Source: Candidatus Poribacteria bacterium
GTDB lineage: Bacteria > Poribacteria > WGA-4E > UBA9662
Direction: 5' to 3'
DNA length: 7,809 bases
Assembly: GCA_002729015.1 (NCBI GenBank)
Contig: PBVO01000012.1
Location: forward strand, 1 to 7,809
The translations under genes and the position numbers were made by a program. This document shows, piece by piece, positions 6,660-7,809 of the stretch (its first letter is position 1; every line of letters begins with the position of its first letter). Under the pieces are notes generated by a model. It had not been told where the DNA came from. It saw only the letters and a list, made by a program, of their open reading frames with translations, and did not search any database.

Positions 6660-7454
6660 TTATAAAGAAGGTAAAGCTGGCAACTTCTGTCCGAACCATT
6701 TTTCGGATAACGTGTTGAGTTCACCGCCTAACTTTTTGTGTAAGATAAAAACATTTACCCATTGTAAAAGGTTCACTTCGCCGGATTTGACACCGATAAA
6801 ACATGGAGATTCCTTGATTATGAACTTTGTTTCAATATCAAGGTTTGGATTATCTGCACTCATCTTGGCGGCAACTGTGTTGCCGGTCACTAATACATCG
6901 ACTTGGCCTGCGATGAACGCAGATATAGTAGCTGCATTATCTCCAAATCTTTTAATATTTGCAGATTTGGGAGCTATTTTTGTCAGTTCGAGGTCTTCTA
7001 ATGTTCCACCTGTCAATCCGATTGTTTTACTCGAAAGGTCCGCTTCAGATGATATGACCGTGTTTTTTTTGGCAAAAACGCCGGAAAAGAATGGCGCGTA
7101 GGCGGATGAAAACCAGATCGACTTTGCGCGTTTTGGATTCGCTCCCATGGAAGAAACAACCAAATCGACTTTTCCAGATGTTAGATAAGGAATACGTTGT
7201 TTTGACGTGAGGGGAATTATTTTAGCCTTTACACCCAAATTTTTAGCTATCAACAATCCGACATCTACATCGTAGCCCTCATGGTTGAGGTTTTTACCTA
7301 CCGAGCCAAAAGGCGGAAAGTTTTCTGGCACCCCAATTTTTATCTCGCCCGCTTTTAAGATGTCATTCAGTTGGTCAGCTGAAGCCGTAAGTGTGTTGAA
7401 ACAAAAAAGTGTAAGCCCCAGAACTACGGCTTTTGCTAATTTCTTTATCATCAT
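6660..7454 (-). CDS. Periplasmic substrate-binding protein, family 3 (amino-acid-type ABC transporter)
   Basis: This is the periplasmic receptor for a second, unrelated ABC importer. The 264-residue protein has a Sec signal peptide (MMIKK, a hydrophobic core at about 9-22, cleavage after ASA at 26). The mature part follows the family: LKAGEIKIGVPENFPPFG (33-50), GYDVDV (60-65), SSMGANPKRAKSIWFS (101-116, with the ligand carboxylate-binding arginine at R109), GLTGGTLEDL (146-155) and ALSEKW-like LNTLSEKWFG near the end. The start is the ATG at 7454, with AAGGAG (plus-strand 7464-7469) 9 nt upstream; a second ATG follows at once. An unusual feature is G191 in VLVTGNTVA, where glutamine- and histidine-binding proteins have the Asp that holds the ligand's alpha-amino group. 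The ligand may therefore not be a plain alpha-amino acid. A permease of matching type ends upstream on the same strand. Confidence 0.9.
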   Translation of the reverse strand: MMIKKLAKAVVLGLTLFCFNTLTASADQLNDILKAGEIKIGVPENFPPFGSVGKNLNHEGYDVDVGLLIAKNLGVKAKIIPLTSKQRIPYLTSGKVDLVVSSMGANPKRAKSIWFSSAYAPFFSGVFAKKNTVISSEADLSSKTIGLTGGTLEDLELTKIAPKSANIKRFGDNAATISAFIAGQVDVLVTGNTVAAKMSADNPNLDIETKFIIKESPCFIGVKSGEVNLLQWVNVFILHKKLGGELNTLSEKWFGQKLPALPSL

Positions 7455-7463
7455 AGTCTATGA

Positions 7464-7469
7464 CTCCTT
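7464..7469 (-). promoter_or_regulatory. Ribosome binding site of the family-3 binding protein
   Basis: On the minus strand AAGGAG stands 9 nt before the ATG at 7454 (12 before the adjacent ATG at 7451). It supports the first of the two tandem start codons. Confidence 0.75.
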
Positions 7470-7564
7470 AATGAGATCCTTTGATTTTGAACTAAGGTTA
7501 AAACTATTAGTAGGCTGTCTGCAGCAATTTACTTGCCAAAAAAAATATACATATATTTCAGTGA

Positions 7565-7597
7565 TTTATAGCAGCTAAAACATCCCTGATGGGTCAA
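7565..7597 (-). promoter_or_regulatory. Possible extended -10 promoter for the family-3 binding protein
   Basis: Read on the minus strand, TGCTATAAA (7565-7573) matches an extended -10 element (TGnTATAAT, one mismatch). A good -35-like TTGACC lies at 7592-7597, but 21 nt away, longer than the usual 16-19. Transcription would begin near 7557 and leave a leader of about 100 nt. In DNA this AT-rich such matches occur by chance, so this is only a candidate. Confidence 0.3.
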
Positions 7598-7682
7598 TTG
7601 CTTAAAAAAAAGGCAATATATTTTAATATTTTAGACACGATATCGCTTTGAACGCTGATTTTCGTTTGATTGTTACAATGAA

Positions 7683-7708
7683 AAAATAATTAAAATGTTA
7701 ATTATTTT
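7683..7708 (-). terminator. AT-only hairpin after the permease gene, possible intrinsic terminator
   Basis: An 11-bp perfect inverted repeat, AAAATAATTAA (7683-7693) and TTAATTATTTT (7698-7708), encloses a 4-nt loop. On the minus strand it starts 15 nt after the permease stop, and its 3' arm runs into six T residues. Position and T-run fit a terminator, but a stem of A-T pairs alone is weak, so transcription may read through into the binding-protein gene. Confidence 0.4.
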
Positions 7709-7723
7709 ATAATATAAAAAATA

Positions 7724-7809
7724 TTATAATTTTTTTTCTAAATACTTAGAATAAATAGATAGCGGATAGCATAGTAGAAAATAAATAAAAGCAACTATTG
7801 GATAAACAA
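7724..7809 (-). CDS. Amino-acid-type ABC transporter permease, C-terminal end only (cut by window edge)
   Basis: Reading the minus strand from 7807 gives 27 codons and a TAA at 7724-7726. The peptide begins VYPIVAFIYFLLCYPLS and ends SIYSKYLEKKL. A last membrane segment followed by a Ser-rich, basic LS-x-x-S-K/R-Y-LE-K/R-K/R-L tail is the characteristic end of HisM/GlnP-type amino acid ABC permeases. It lies on the same strand as, and upstream of, a family-3 binding protein, which is the partner expected for such a permease. The protein before this point lies outside the window. The fragment is too short for more than a family call. Confidence 0.75.
   Translation of the reverse strand, partial: VYPIVAFIYFLLCYPLSIYSKYLEKKL

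Larger units (their letters stand above)
7455..7723. other. Non-coding AT-rich gap between the two minus-strand transport genes
   Basis: This 269-nt gap shows no credible gene. It holds the ribosome site and candidate promoter of the binding protein and, at its left-most transcribed part, the hairpin following the permease gene. It also contains a short dyad ATTGT-T-ACAAT at 7669-7679 and a small hairpin ATTGC/GCAAT around an A-run near 7596-7615. No regulator site of a known class was recognised. Confidence 0.5.

Noticed and set aside
7285..7578. 97-codon plus-strand frame over the start of the family-3 binding protein
   Set aside because: It runs antisense to the signal peptide and promoter region of a well-supported gene and its translation shows no recognisable domain.

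Overview
The window is an AT-rich stretch of bacterial chromosome holding nine protein-coding genes, two of them cut by the window edges. No RNA genes, insertion sequences, CRISPR arrays or phage genes were seen. The gene families point to a proteobacterium, most likely a low-GC, possibly marine, alphaproteobacterium. They include a Tat-exported PotD-like binding protein, a PotABC-type transporter, a hydantoin/allantoin racemase and a PuuE-type allantoinase. This taxonomic guess is inference; nothing in the window is diagnostic.

Left part, plus strand: the C-terminal half of a carbamate kinase (2-475), then a 261-nt non-coding leader. Next comes a six-gene directional cluster: ABC ATPase (737-1834), Tat-signal binding protein (1893-3197), two inner-membrane permeases (3285-4121 and 4124-4972), an Asp/Glu/hydantoin racemase-family protein (4977-5672) and a PuuE-type allantoinase (5675-6586). 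The last four genes are separated by only 2-4 nt. A GC-rich hairpin with a T-tract sits between the binding protein and the first permease. It probably lets the binding protein be made in excess over the membrane parts. A long hairpin closes the cluster at about 6591-6631.

Right part, minus strand and convergent: a family-3 (amino-acid-type) periplasmic binding protein (6660-7454). Upstream of it, cut by the window edge, lie the last 27 codons of an amino-acid-type ABC permease (7724-7809).

Reading of the plus-strand cluster: the transporter resembles polyamine (PotABCD) systems, but it is tightly coupled to an allantoin-type racemase and an allantoinase. I infer that it imports allantoin or a related ureide/hydantoin. 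The racemase would convert the R to the S enantiomer, and PuuE would open the ring to allantoate. The upstream carbamate kinase would fit a branch that ends in carbamoyl phosphate and ATP, as in oxamate transcarbamylation, but the genes that would confirm this lie outside the window.
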